Below are positions 1 through 11,956 of a stretch of DNA of 64,000 nucleotides, piece by piece; position 1 is the first letter of the stretch; each line of letters opens with the position of its first letter. The position numbers were made by a program, and so were the translations under genes. Where the stretch lies: the NCBI RefSeq assembly GCF_007655135.1, contig NC_045132.1, forward strand, positions 3,038,001 through 3,102,000, in the 5' to 3' direction. This stretch comes from Punica granatum. Taxonomy: Eukaryota > Streptophyta > Magnoliopsida > Myrtales > Lythraceae. Under the pieces are notes generated by a model. The model had not been told where the DNA came from. It ran no database searches and worked only from the letters and a program-made list of their open reading frames with translations.

Positions 1-136
1 TACATTCAGAGATTTGCATGTAAATTTGTATTTCGTAAGGCAAACTGAACAACTTTAGTTTTATCTGTGTCTCTTGGATGTGTTTTCATCGTCAATTATA
101 TGCCACGAGCTCTAACTTAGTGTGGAATACTTTCAG
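1..136 (+). other. KCBP intron sequence at window edge
   Basis: AT-rich sequence ending in a pyrimidine-rich stretch and an AG acceptor directly before the first recognisable KCBP exon. I see no exon here. The upstream MyTH4 and most of the FERM coding exons must lie outside the window. Confidence 0.6.
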
Positions 137-3100
137 GGATTGGAGTTCACTTTTGGAACAATATCTTCCTAGGCAGATTGCTATCACTCGAGCAAAGAGG
201 GAATGGGAGTTGGATATTCTTTCTCGTTACCGCTTAATGGTGAGTGTGATGGACTACTTGAGATTTGTTCATGAACTTCTCTCTAAAGATTTCATATCAT
301 TTGTGTTTATATTATTTTGTCGTGCTCCTTATTATTTCTTTTTTGATTGTTTTACTAGGAACATTTCACGAAAGATGATGCTAGGCAACAGTTTCTGCGG
401 ATATTACGAACACTTCCATATGGGAATTCTGTCTTCTTCAGCGTTCGGAAGATCGATGATCCGATAGGACTTTTGCCTGGTCGGATTGTATTAGGAATCA
501 ATAAACGGGGGGTGAGACAATAATGGCCTCACTCTGTTTATTATTATCCAGTTCTGATATCCTCATACCAGATTCTGTTTTTTTTTTTTTTTCAATTGAT
601 CCTCATACCAGATTTGAATTGCGTGTAGGTTCATTTTTTCCGTCCTGTCCCAAAGGAGTATCTGCATTCTGCGGAATTAAGAGATATAATGCAGTTTGGA
701 AGCAGCAACACTGCTGTCTTCTTCAAGATGAGGGTAGCTGGAGTTCTTCACATATTTCAGTTTGAAACCAAGCAGGTCCAAGCCAATAGTTCCTTTCTTT
801 CAGGATTCTGTTTCCCTGAAAATGTCCTCGAGACTTCTGCTATTTGATTTGGAAATTATTTATAATTCCTGAATAATGGCTTATAATTTTAATTTGCTAA
901 AGTCATTTTCTGGACATGGAATGGGACTCATGTTAGCATTTAGCCAGCTCAATACCTTCAACTTTGAGTGCACTGCCATCTGCACAGAGAAGGTCCTCAC
1001 TCCTCCGGTGGCCTCTCCTCTGCTGTAACCTGGTGAGGTTGTCCAGCATGTAAGGTTGGGGACCGCGATGGGAGCATCAAGCACTGGCCTTAGTGTTTAA
1101 ACTTTAAATTATATTTCAACATGAACAAACATTTTCAAATCGTATAGGAAAGTATTGGAAAGTGGACTACATCTGTGAAGATGCTTCCACAAAAAATTCT
1201 CCAGGAAAATCAATTATCTGAAACAAATCGAGCTTTACATTCAATTTATTTATGGAGTGATATTTCTTCAGCTTGTCTAATTTTCAACTTATGGAGTGAT
1301 GCAACTTCATTTATTCTTTTTTCTGGACATGGCTGTAACATAATTTCGTCTCAAATTCGTTCAGGGCGAGGAAATCTGTGTCGCACTTCAGACTCATATT
1401 AATGACGTTATGCTGCGACGGTATTCCAAGGCCAGATCCGTTGCTGGTGGCTCTACAAATGGCGATGTTTCCAACAATTTTAAGACTCCCAGTATGGAAG
1501 TGTATGAAAAGCGTATTCAGGAATTGTCTAAAGCTGTTGAAGAATCTCAAAACAATGCCGAACGGGTGAGTTTCCAAGACAGTCAATATGAGATGAATAA
1601 TTTTAAAACACTTGACCATATGTCTCAAAAGAATGCATTGAAGTTCTCACCTCTTTGGCCTGACACTTATAGTAAAATGACATCTATGAGATTAGGTGAT
1701 CAGCTTGTAATAATGATTTCCTGCATCATGGCCAATTTACAAAATTTATTCGGGTGATTCTACTGCCACGACTTAGTTGCTTGAGTTGTCTGTCTCATAA
1801 GCTTGTCTGTCTCTCTCATGGGAAATCTTATGGGAATTTTTTGTGTAAATTCAGTTGCTTGAGGAACTGCGAGAAAAGCGAAATCAAGAAGCAAATTTGC
1901 TAGAGGAAATGCAAGCTTTGAGAGATGCACTGAGATTAGAGAAGCAAAACTCAGAAGAGGTGTTGCTCACTTGTGATAGGCTAAGAACTTTGTGCGAGGA
2001 TAAAGACAAGGCCCTTCAGGTGAGTAGGACTAATCTTTGCCTACACAGTAATCAACTAAAATCTTCCGATAGGCTTATGTCAATGGTTTTGTGGTTCATC
2101 AGGTTGTACAGTCCGAAAAGAAGGGCTTGGAAGCAAAATTCACCAAGTTGGGCACTCAAGCTACAGAAAATATCACCAAAAGAGATGTGGCATCAAATAA
2201 CCAGGTAAACTCTCAGTTTCAATCAGCATTTCTTGACATAATGTTGCTTAAATTTCATGGAGGGGTCATGCTGAGGGTCAGAGAACTCTTTATACAGGCA
2301 TTGCAGAAACTTCAAGAAGAGTTGAAATTGTGTACTGAAGAGCTGCATGAGAAGGAGGAAACCCTAAGCAGGGTACTAAATGAGAAGGCATTGTTGGAAC
2401 AGAAGTTATCAAGACTGGAAAAGAAGAATGCTGATGAGGTAATGCTTTCTCTAACCAAAGTCTAGTGGTTTTCTTTATCGTTTGATGCTGCAAATGGTTG
2501 TTTATTGTGTTGCTTGACTTATGTAGATTGAATTGCTGAAGAAGAGCTTTGAGCAAGAGCGACAAGGCCTGAAGCTCAGAGCCTCTGAACTTGAAAAGAA
2601 AGTGGAAAGAGTCAAAAAGGATTTAGTTACCACTGAGTCAGCTCTTTCAGTTAGAGATGCAGAGCTAGCTTCGATACAGAACAACTTGAAAGAATTGGAG
2701 GAATTAAGAGAGATGAAAGAGGTACATTTTCCTATTTATAATTTTTGCAATGTCTCAGTACTGAGCTGCCTGTTTCTACTTTTATAATTTTCATTCCATA
2801 CATTATTCTTGCATCAGTATCTTGAGAAGAGCAAACCATTGTTCGGGCCTATTTCTAACTCCTCTTCATACACATTATTACCGCATCAGAAGACTGATAA
2901 GAATAAAATGCTGTTAACAAGTTCTCTCATGATTTTAGGATATTGATCGGAAGAATGAGCAGACAGCTGCAATCTTGAAGATGCAGGCTGCTCAACTGTC
3001 TGAGCTTGAAGTGCTCTACAAAGAAGAACAAACTCTAAGAAAACGTTATTTCAATACCATCGAAGGTTAGGTTTTGTATGTTTTTTACTCGAAGAAACCT

Positions 3101-4978
3101 CGATTGGTTTTATGCACATTTTAACCTTCTTGATTACGTTTCAGACATGAAGGGCAAAATCCGAGTCTACTGTAGAATGAGACCTTTGAGTGAGAAAGAG
3201 GTCTCTGAAAAGCAAAGGCGTGTGCTATCGAGCACAGATGAGTTCACAGTTGAACATCTGTGGAAAGATGACAAAGCGAAGCAACACATATATGATCGGG
3301 TATTCGACGGGTCCGCTACTCAAGAGGATGTCTTTGAGGATACTAGAGTAAGTTCCAGTTACGAGTGTGTTGTGCTTTGGGAAATCATATATTCACTGGG
3401 CCTTGATAATATCTTTTTTGTCTTTCTGATTACTTGATCTTTAATGGCAGTATCTGGTCCAATCAGCTGTCGATGGGTTCAATGTATGCATCTTTGCTTA
3501 TGGTCAAACGGGTTCTGGGAAGACTTTTACAATCTACGGATCTGGTGACAATCCCGGGCTTACACCTCGAGCAACCAATGAACTTTTCAAAATCCTGAAA
3601 CGAGACAGCAACAAATTCTCATTTTCGCTGAAGGTATCTGTGCTCAAAAAGTAGTGATTCGAACTTGAGTGTTATTTGCTTCTCTAATTTGGCGCAGATG
3701 CAGTCTCTTTTATTTTTATATTTATTTTTATTTTTTTATTTTTTGTAGGCATATATGGTGGAGTTATATCAAGACACACTTGTTGATCTTCTTCTACCCA
3801 AAAGTGCCAAGAGATTGAAATTGGACATAAAGAAAGACTCGAAGGTAACTACGAAAATTTGCAGTCTATCCGTCATGTCTAAGTGTCTGGTGCCATTTCT
3901 CTTATTGTTTGAAAAAATAATGCATGATTTTCAATGTGTAGGGTATGGTCTCTGTGGAAAATGTCACGGTGGTGTCGATATCAACCATTGAGGAATTGAG
4001 AGGCATCATTCAAAGAGGTTCAGAACAGAGACACACATCTGGGACTCAAATGAATGAAGAAAGTTCTAGATCTCATTTGATTCTATCCATCGTTATTGAG
4101 AGCACAAACCTCCAGACGCAAGCTGTTGCAAGAGGGAAGGTATAAATTTTCTTGTATTGAAAATCATGAATTTAAGTAAATCATGTGATTCAAACTTGTA
4201 CATTCCTTTCTTCAGATGAGTTATTATGCGACTATCTGAGAATCTCTTTTGCAGCTAAGCTTTGTGGATCTTGCGGGTTCCGAGAGGGTGAAGAAATCGG
4301 GGTCTTCAGGAAGTCAACTAAAGGAAGCCCAAAGCATCAACAAGTCTCTTTCGGCTCTTGGAGATGTCATAAGTGCCCTATCCACTGGTGAGCAACACAT
4401 CCCTTATCGGAACCACAAGTTGACGATGCTGATGAGCGACTCGCTTGGCGGCAACGCAAAGACGCTCATGTTCGTCAATGTGTCTCCTGCTGAATCGAAC
4501 TTGGATGAGACTTACAATTCTCTAATGTAAGTTATCATGTCATTCACGAGTTTTCTTTTTATTTTGCATAAAAAAGAAAAAAAGCCTGATCAGGTGGCTA
4601 AAGGAGTGAACAAAGAATGTGGTAACAGCCTAACAGGTCTCGGGTTTAATTATGAACTATGTGTGTGTCCGGTGTTAATAGGTGGATTTGGCTCGGTAAA
4701 GAGTTGCTTGTCAAACAATTAAGGAAGACATGAAAATTGTTATATCTCAATTTGATGATGTTTTCTGATCATGGAAATTATTCAGGTATGCATCAAGGGT
4801 CCGGTCAATTGTGAATGACCCGAGCAAGAATGTGTCGTCAAAGGAGGTTGCCCGTCTGAAGAAGTTGGTCGCCTACTGGAAGGAGCAAGCAGGAAGAAAG
4901 GGCGACGATGAGGAGCTCGAAGAGATTCAAGACGAGCGCCCAGCAAGGGAGAAGAGAGACGGGCGACATTCCCTGTGA
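137..4978 (+). CDS. KCBP: Kinesin-like calmodulin-binding protein (KCBP/ZWICHEL, kinesin-14), 5' truncated by window
   Basis: Minus-end-directed microtubule motor of plants, regulated by calcium-calmodulin, acting in trichome branching, division and cytoskeletal organisation (family knowledge). Fifteen exons join in frame: 137-239, 359-511, 629-775, 1365-1565, 1855-2019, 2103-2204, 2298-2438, 2527-2721, 2939-3065, 3145-3347, 3451-3633, 3749-3844, 3942-4139, 4255-4526, 4786-4978, all with GT-AG borders. They give 825 residues of a protein usually near 1,260. In order: the end of the FERM domain ([16 protein letters not shown]), a long heptad-rich coiled coil (about 1500-3060), then the motor with P-loop GQTGSGKT (about 3503), switch I NEESSRSH (about 4050) and switch II DLAGSER (about 4267). 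The C-terminal calmodulin-binding helix [16 protein letters not shown] and the acidic [11 protein letters not shown] tail follow, ending at TGA 4976-4978. No defects were seen. The motor at the C-terminus with a calmodulin-binding tail identifies KCBP rather than other kinesin-14s. Confidence 0.96.
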
Positions 4979-6467
4979 ACTGCTCGAAGAAGCAACGGGT
5001 AACAACACTTTCCAAGACTCACTAGACTCTGAAAAGGTTGGATGGTGGCCGAGGGAAAACCACTTATGGGAACCGGCCTCTCATAGTTTCTCTTGTTTCA
5101 CGAGTCACGACACAAACCAGTATGTTTCACAAGTCACGACATAAACCAGTAGAAGGGCTTCTATGTAAACCGTGTATAGTCTGAATGTTGTATATATTCT
5201 TTGATGCTCTTACAATGCTCGATACATCTGGAATCTATCAGCAGATTGCTGGTGGAAGAACATCGGTCGAGATTTTTTGTATTGTAGGGTTGTTGTAAGA
5301 GCATTTGTTTATCTGTTAAATTTTGGAGAAAGTGCTCAGGTTGGTTAATCACCGATTTATTGGCTTATTCATGGACAGTAAACTAAACCTAAGCTGTTCT
5401 GAGGCACCAGCAGACTGCAGGATCTTTCCTCCCCCTTTTCTTGGCCTTTGCGTGTCAAAGTTTAATTGAACTTACGTACATGTTTCGGTGTCTCAGTTGT
5501 ATATGGCTGTTTCTGATACGACACGATGATATACACACGGAATTATTGAGGGGAGCAACCCCGACATAGTATGAACTCGCTTTAACTTCAAAGTAAGCAT
5601 ATTATCTGTTGATGGAAAAAATTTGCCATGTTTAGCATGTGATGTTGATAAATGATAAGTGGTCGATGTCCCACATGGCCTTGTTTGACCAAAACAAGTA
5701 TTCAGCCGGAAGCATTTCCATATGTGAGATCCCGAGGCTGCAAGCAATCCACTCACGGATGAGGTAGAGTGGAATTGGCAAAGTGTGTTTTTAGCGAATC
5801 GAAATTGATAATTAACATAAATTAGTTTTTACCGATAAATTTAGGACGCTTCAGGGTCCCTCAAAAAAACTATCGTAGTCGTAGTCTATCATTCGACCTC
5901 TCAATGAATGGATTTTACCGGTAATGCAAGAGTTCCGAACTTGATAAAAATATCACGCGATCTAGGCAAGCCCAAGCTTAAACAACAATTTTTTTTTCTT
6001 TTTTTTTGCCGAATAAAGGCTTAAACAACAATTAATATAGCTAATAAATTGTAACAACTCATGATCTGATCGAAAAAGTAGCACCAGCCTAGCCTCTCAA
6101 AAGTGACAAATTTCTCCCCATATTGTCCCCTTCTGAGACGGTCGGTGGGCCCCACTGGCTGCTATTACAGTAGGCAAGATTCTGGGCTTTATCCGTCGTG
6201 GGTCCCCCTTGTTCCCCGTCTATAGCCAATAATACCAAATTCTCCGTCAGCAATCCGACTCTGATGCAATTGAGTGAGTTGACTGATAATTGTCAATCGA
6301 AATTTAACATTATGCTCTTGGGGGTTCGAAATTCAGTAAAACAATTCGCTATAATTAACTTATACTGAAGCTGAATGAAACACAACCGGAACCGAATAAA
6401 AGAAACTTGAAAGTAGAACCAAACCGCAATCTTATATGTTTTACGATGAATAAAATAATTATAAGAA
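4979..6467. other. KCBP 3' UTR and intergenic spacer
   Basis: The first 250-350 bases after the KCBP stop are probably 3' UTR. I could not place a polyadenylation site with confidence. The rest is AT-rich spacer without a convincing gene or recognised transposon domain. It is the natural boundary between the single-copy kinesin and the duplicated DAO block. Confidence 0.5.
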
Positions 6468-6700
6468 TGCGGTTTAGTTCTATTTTTGATGTTGAAGTCA
6501 AGTGAAAAACAAGTAATTTCTAAAATGTCTGAAGTTGAAATTTCCTAGAGAAAAACCGCAACGTTGCATATCCTAGAGAAAAAGTTAATTAAGATTTGAA
6601 TCATCTAGACATGATTCTATCACTCATATGTCTAGTAAAAATTTATATGATATTAGAATGAGTTATGAGCCGTGGCTCACATTACGGTCTTGCAAAGCGA
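6468..6700 (+). repeat. Fold-back-type repeat, copy 1 (half element) upstream of DAO copy 1
   Basis: About 230 bp that recurs at 26,577-26,880 and 31,931-32,222. Shared landmarks are GAAATTTCCTAGAGAAAAAC, GATTTGAATCATCTAGACAT, CATATGTCTAGTAAAAATTT and a GAGTTATGAGCCGTGG-like end. It contains the inverted pair CTAGACAT/ATGTCTAG. This copy keeps only the right arm of the hairpin that is complete at 31.9 kb. Family unknown; MITE-like. Confidence 0.65.
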
Positions 6701-6740
6701 GTGCGGAGAGTTAGAAATCCCAGAAGGACAAGTTTTCCCT

Positions 6741-6748
6741 TATAAATA
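6741..6748 (+). promoter_or_regulatory. TATA box of DAO copy 1
   Basis: TATAAATA, 83 bases before the ATG at 6824. The same octamer at the same distance precedes the second copy (26,933), so the core promoter was duplicated with the gene. This implies a 5' UTR of roughly 50 bases. Confidence 0.75.
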
Positions 6749-6823
6749 GACCAAAGCGTAGCTTCATTTGACACTGTGTCTGCAAGAAGAGAGAGAGGAG
6801 GAAGAGTGGACGGACTTTGAGCA

Positions 6824-8317
6824 ATGGGGGAGGAGAGAGGAACCGTCCCTGTCCCTGTCCCTGCGATCGACATGGGAGGCTTCCCCGGAGAGTTTCAGAA
6901 GCTCAGGGAAGCCTGCGCGTGGGGCTGCTTCAGGATCGTGAACCACGAGGTCCCGCTGGAGCTCATGGCCCAGATGAAGGCCGTTGTGAGGGAGCTCCTC
7001 GATCTGCCGGCGGAGGTCAAGCGGAAGAACACGGACGTCATCGCCGGCAGCGGGTACATGGCACCGTCCCCCAAGAACCCCCTCTACGAGGCCCTTGGCC
7101 TCTACGACATGGGCTCCCGGGATGCCGTCCTCGCCTTCTGCTCCCATTTGGAGGCCTCCCCTCACCAGAGGTATGTTTGTTCTTTCCTCGGTATCGATTC
7201 AAGCAGCCAATCGAGTAATTTGATTTGGTCCGACTAGCCGGTATGTGTATGCCGTATGTGTTCCGGAACAGGTTTACGCTTCTCCTAGTAAAGTGATTAG
7301 GAACAGAGAAATAATACGATCGATATATGATTGCACGTGGTTCGGGACATCAGGGCACATTTCATATATCTCAACCTGAAACAAGTAAATTAGGCCTGAA
7401 TGATACGAAATGCCAAAGCTCATCCAGTTTATGCCTAAGTTCGATAGCGGGCAATCAAAAAATTTGACCGAACATGAATGGATTCGTTAATTTGGACAGG
7501 ATTTATATACGGAGTCGATTAATCTCTTGCAGGGAAGTGATCATGAAGTATGCAGAAGCAATACATAAATTAATAATGGACATATCAGAGAAGCTCGGGG
7601 AAAGCCTGGGACTGAGCAAGGACCTATTCAAGGAATGGCCTTGCCAGTTCCGGATCAACAAGTACAACTTCACCCCTGAGACCGTTGGCTTCTCGGGCGT
7701 GCAGATCCACACGGACTCGGGATTTCTGACAATCCTCCAGGATGATGAAAATGTTGGGGGCCTTGAAGTGATGGACCAGTCGGGTTCATTCGTCCCAGTC
7801 GAACCCCAGCACGGGACCTTCCTGGTAAACCTGGGAGATGTTGCAGCGGTAGGCAAATACTTTCATTCTTCTCATATTGAAGAGCTGTTTTCCGACTAGG
7901 TCCAAAACCGGAATCAGATTATGTGCTAGAAGAGCCCCTTTTTTCTAGATTTGATTTGGGATCACTTTTGGTCATCTTTCTCTACTGGCTTAGGTATGGG
8001 CACATTTTAGATCGAATCAGTTTTCTGAATGCGCTCTGAACTACACAGCCAATTTATATTGTTTCCAGGTATGGAGCAACGGTAGGTGGTGCAATGTGAA
8101 GCACCGGGTCCAATGCAAGCAGGCGGTGGTTCGGATTTCGATCGCAACGTTCCTGCTAGGACCAAAAGAGGAAGCCATTGAGGCGCCAGAAGAACTTGTC
8201 GACTCAGAACACCCTCGTCTCTATGCCCCATTTACTTATGAGGACTACAGAAAGCTCCGGCTTTCCACAAAACTGCAAGCTGGTGAGGCCCTCGCACTCT
8301 TACGGGCTGACTCCTGA
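6824..8317 (+). CDS. DAO: 2-oxoglutarate-dependent dioxygenase DAO (auxin oxidation), copy 1
   Basis: Soluble non-haem Fe(II)/2-oxoglutarate dioxygenase. DAO enzymes oxidise the auxin indole-3-acetic acid or its amino-acid conjugates to inactive oxindole forms (family knowledge). Exons 6824-7170, 7533-7848 and 8069-8317 join in frame with GT-AG borders to 303 residues, the usual DAO length. The N-terminal DIOX_N part includes the start MGEERGT and AGSGYMAPSPKNPLYEALG. The catalytic fold has Fe ligands His175, Asp177 (HTDSG) and His233 (NVKHRV), and 2-oxoglutarate-binding Arg243-x-Ser245 (RISIA). The family-typical WPCQFRINKYN (Arg156) is present. The start at 6824 gives a normal N-terminus and has a TATA box 83 bases upstream. 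No defect is visible, so this is the better candidate for the working copy. Its near-duplicate is at 27,016-28,497. Confidence 0.93.
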
Positions 8318-8787
8318 GGATATATATGCGAGGATTACCGTATCGATGACACCGCAACTTAGCTTAATCTAGTGTGCCTGATTCGGTCGGAGGTATTAAC
8401 TCATTGATGTGCCTCGAAGAGAATGATAAAGTTTTAACATTGTCCAGGGGATGCAAACATATTACGAACTACTAATGTCAATGAAGCAACCATGGCTAAC
8501 ATCCGAAGTCTCCATCCTTTTGTCTTGGGACAACATATGTCATAGATTTGCAATAAAAGATAAGTCTAAGATTTTCGAATCCCTAAATAGTACTTTATTG
8601 TCCATGCATTGCACAGGATTAATATTCAAATACAATTTAAGGGTTCTCACGTCATTCTATACCACTTTTTTGTAAATTCAAATTGGTCCTTAAAGTTCTT
8701 CCTTACATTAGAATTTGCCAACCCGCTGCACCTCTCCTCACTGTTCATGTTCCTGCAATGGTTGTGAGCCTAATCATGAAGGCATCG
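8318..8787 (+). other. 3' flank of DAO copy 1
   Basis: Non-coding sequence after the DAO stop, collinear and nearly identical with 28,498-28,970 after the second copy. It probably holds the 3' UTR. No further gene seen. Confidence 0.6.
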
Positions 8788-10645
8788 TGTTCTCGACAGT
8801 CAACATTCATTAGATTACTCGATCGTGCACGTCTCTTCCTCCGTTGATGTCGCACCTAATAGAGAAAATGATCCACGATCATAGCTTTCTCTGTATAGGA
8901 CATATATAATAGGCACATATAGCTGTGAATTAATAGCCGTGATTTATTTCCATGCATATGCTCATGCACAATGCTATATATTTGAATGAATACACCTCAC
9001 ACGATTCGAGTGAGGATTCAACCAACTCTCTTCTAACCAACTCTCTTCTAACCAACTCTCTTCTAATCTTCATGGTATCAGAGTCCTGAATCAGGCAACA
9101 CCCATACCCTTCCCCTCGATCCTACAATCCATTCCGAGCCATCCGCCGACTCTCCTCAGCCCCATCTATCCCTCACTTCATGCCAAAATAACACTGCCTC
9201 CTCTCCCTCTTCCTCAATCAGCCTTTCGTCATCTTTTCCAACAATTCCTGTCAATCTCAATGGCAGAAACTACTTGTTTTGGAAAGGAATTATGACTCCT
9301 CTTCTTAACACCTATGGACTCATCGACAAACGTTGAAGGTCGAGCACAGGCTCCAAGCCAGACCATCACCGGAACTGACGACAGCAACACCCCAAATCCT
9401 AACTACCAACAATGGGCATCGAAAGATAACTTTGCTCTTACCTGCAACGCGCTAGCAGTCACAGAGGAGATTAGTTGCACTATACTCTAGGCCTGGAAAT
9501 CGCTGTAGACGTCATTTCTCAACCAAACGGCAGCATAGGAGGATCTCCTAGAGCTGAAGTGCGGGACCTTCGAAAGGGCACATCATCGACGCTGAACTTC
9601 ATCAATTCCGTGAAACAGCATGCCCTTCGTTTCGCCCAGATCAAAAAGCCGAAGACATCGGCTCAGATTAATCGTCGCATCTACACCGGCCTAGGCAATG
9701 AACGGGAGCCTCTAATTCTGGCCCAGAATTCTTATGGGCCACGAGGAGCGCCGGAACTACGCCGCCCCTCTCTCTGGTATCCTCGGACCAGCTCCTGAAG
9801 TGCACTTTGCTGACTATCGCGGTACTAGCAGAGGAGGAGGTCGTGGCAGAGGTGGCCGGAATGGCAAGGGAGGAAAGGGCAGAGGCAGCGGTCAAGGTGG
9901 GCGCGGCTTTAATGGTGGCTATGGCAGCAGTAGATTTACAAGTTTTCTCGAGATAATACTTGCTTTTTTGAACTTCACTTGACTGTTTTATTATCAAGGA
10001 TCTTCGAGCGTGCCAAGAGCTATCACGAGGCCCAGTTAATGATGGCAGTCACACCAGAGACCTTCGGGCTCATCTATCCACCTCGGTTTTGCAGTACCTT
10101 GTGGCATCAACGCCTTGGTCATTTGTCCTTTCCAATAGTCCGTCATGCTTTGAGTATTTCATTTGCGCTGAATAATGATCATGTTGGGCAAATTTGTTCT
10201 GCATGTCAACAAGGAAAAATCATAAATTGTTCTTTTCCTCCCACTTTGCATAAAAGCACTTCTTTATTTGAACTTGCCCATACTGATAAATGCGGACCAA
10301 CACCTATCCAATCACATATAGGCCACTTCTACTATATTAATTTTCTTGATTACTATAGTATATTTTCTTGGTTTTATGTCATGAAGGCTCGGTCGATGTC
10401 TTGCGAATATTATGTTCCTTTCATCTTCAAGTTGAAAATCTTTATGGATGTAAAATCAAGTATTTTCAATCGGATGGTGCTGAAGAATTTCTATCTGTAA
10501 CTTTTCAATTAGAGTTGCATAATAATGGAATCTTCCATCGTATCTCTTGTCTCACGTTCCTTAACAGAATGGCTCAGCCAAGCGCAAACACCATCATATT
10601 GTGGACATGGGCCTCACACTTCTCTCTTACTCATCCCTTCCCACA
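8788..10645 (+). mobile_element. Decayed Ty1-copia retrotransposon downstream of DAO copy 1
   Basis: A possible 5' LTR (8788-9072, starting TGTTCTCGAC and ending TTCA) is followed at 9073 by TGGTATCAGAG, the initiator-Met tRNA primer binding site usual for copia elements. Gag-like coding follows with LNGRNYLFWKGIMTPLLNTY near 9259, then KGTSSTLNFINSVKQHALRF near 9575. A glycine/arginine-rich linker spans 9810-9935. A GAG-pre-integrase/integrase stretch (WHQRLGHLSF near 10,103, CQQGKIINCSFPP near 10,205) runs with frameshifts to about 10,640. Stops, frameshifts and internal deletions make it inactive. No protease, RT or 3' LTR remains. It is the eroded twin of the element at 28,971-31,915 and was duplicated with DAO. 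Confidence 0.85.
9020..9066 (+). repeat. Three-copy short tandem repeat in copia LTR end
   Basis: The unit CCAACTCTCTTCTAA occurs three times in a row just before the primer binding site. The sister element at 29.2 kb has a single copy, so this is a local expansion after the duplication. Confidence 0.85.
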
Positions 10646-11450
10646 AAGTTACAAGGTAGAAGCAAAGATGCAAGTAGGCAACATCAAAATAGTCAAAAGC
10701 ACAGGTAACTGCAGGTCTCAAGGCACAAGCAGCAGCACATTATCCAAAGGCAACCAAGCCCTTACCGGCAAATTATTTATCAAATTGAGAGAGAGGGGAA
10801 GGGAAGAATACCTCTTCGAGTGGAGATAGGGTCTGAGTAGGAGCCGGTCTTAAAGAAGAGGAAGAGGTAGGCAGAGGTATGGAGATGGGGGCCCCATACA
10901 ATGTCAGAGCTAGGAACTCTCGTTTCCTTTGGCTTGAAAAGGTTGTCTAGCTCCGCAAATCCCTCCCGACAAAGCCTGTATGGGATTGTGATGCAAACCT
11001 ATGGCTTGGCTCTTTCTCCGTTATCGCTAATCAGCTAAAGATGCGAGGAAAATGTGTCGGTGGGGATTCCACAACTTCCTTTACCGTCAAGGGTTGAAAG
11101 GGAGACATTGCCTTTCCCGTCCTTTCGTGCTCTGAAGAGTCTGAAACTCACAGAGGACTGTGATTGCACTCTGAAATGGCAGATTTCTCATCATGCACCG
11201 GCAATTTGTGCCCGATCTGGATCTCTGCTGTTGTGGATGTGAGAGAGGAAGGAGGAACTGTGCAAGACCACTGTGGTTTACTGAGAAAAAGAAAAGCATG
11301 GAGAAGGTGAGTAAGACAACATAAGGCCCACCTGAACGGATACATTTTATCAAAAGGCAAAAGTTATTTGTCCTTGGAGTAAAAAAAAGAGTCGAAATTT
11401 GGAATTATACCTTAAAGCCAAACAAGGCCTTAAACTTTTAGATCCAATTA
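10646..11450. other. Unassigned unique sequence after the copia breakpoint
   Basis: Starts exactly where copia copy 1 departs from copy 2 (shared up to CAAAGTT). Less AT-rich than the surroundings, with no recognisable protein domain. On the minus strand it resembles a leader or small exon region, with short open frames around 11,087-11,360. A gene fragment is possible, but I cannot name one. Confidence 0.35.
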
Positions 11451-11770
11451 GGTGTGTTTGTTTTTTAAAAATTGTTTAACTCAACTCAACTCAACTCCAC
11501 TCCACTTATCTTCAATTCAACATCACAATCATTACTTTTTTCATTTTTTTAAATTTTTTTAACAATTCAATTCAATTTTTAATATTAAATTCTCTCAATT
11601 ATTCATTACTTTTTCATAATTTAACAACATAATCATTACTTAGTCATTACTTTCTCTTAATTATTTATTACTTTTTTACACTTTTTCTCTTAATTCAACA
11701 ATACAATAATTACAAACTAATTAAAACCAAAACTCAACTCAACTCAATTCTAAATCCAAACACACTCTAA
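11448..11770. mobile_element. MITE-like element with GTGTGTTTG terminal inverted repeats
   Basis: AT-rich, about 320 bp, bounded by GTGTGTTTG (11,452-11,460) and CAAACACAC (11,757-11,765). The flanking TTAG/CTAA extends the inverted pairing. Near each end are ACTCAACTCAACTC runs. No coding capacity. Its reverse complement matches the start of the segment at 17,459-17,640, so it belongs to a small family. I could not establish the target duplication, so the superfamily is uncertain. Confidence 0.65.
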
Positions 11771-11956
11771 GTTTTTGAACGCCGATTCATCCCTTACCTA
11801 ACCCGTTCTTCTCATTGGCTGCCCCCCGTTTTTCAGGTGCACAACATAGGCCAAGGCCTCCAACCTTACCGATATTACCGAAATAGGCACCCCGATATCT
11901 AAACCTAGAGTCAGACCCTCGATCCTTTGGTGCTGTTGACCCTCGGTTCTCCATTG

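Noticed and set aside
881..1084. Minus-strand 67-codon frame inside KCBP
   Set aside because: Lies in the large intron between the exons at 629-775 and 1365-1565; no homology or regulatory context.
9020..9066. Short spaced repeats resembling a CRISPR-like array
   Set aside because: Contiguous 15 bp tandem copies without spacers in a plant retrotransposon LTR.
9073..9083. tRNA-like motif TGGTATCAGAG
   Set aside because: It is the complement of a tRNA 3' end (primer binding site), not a tRNA gene. No tRNA or rRNA gene was found in the window.
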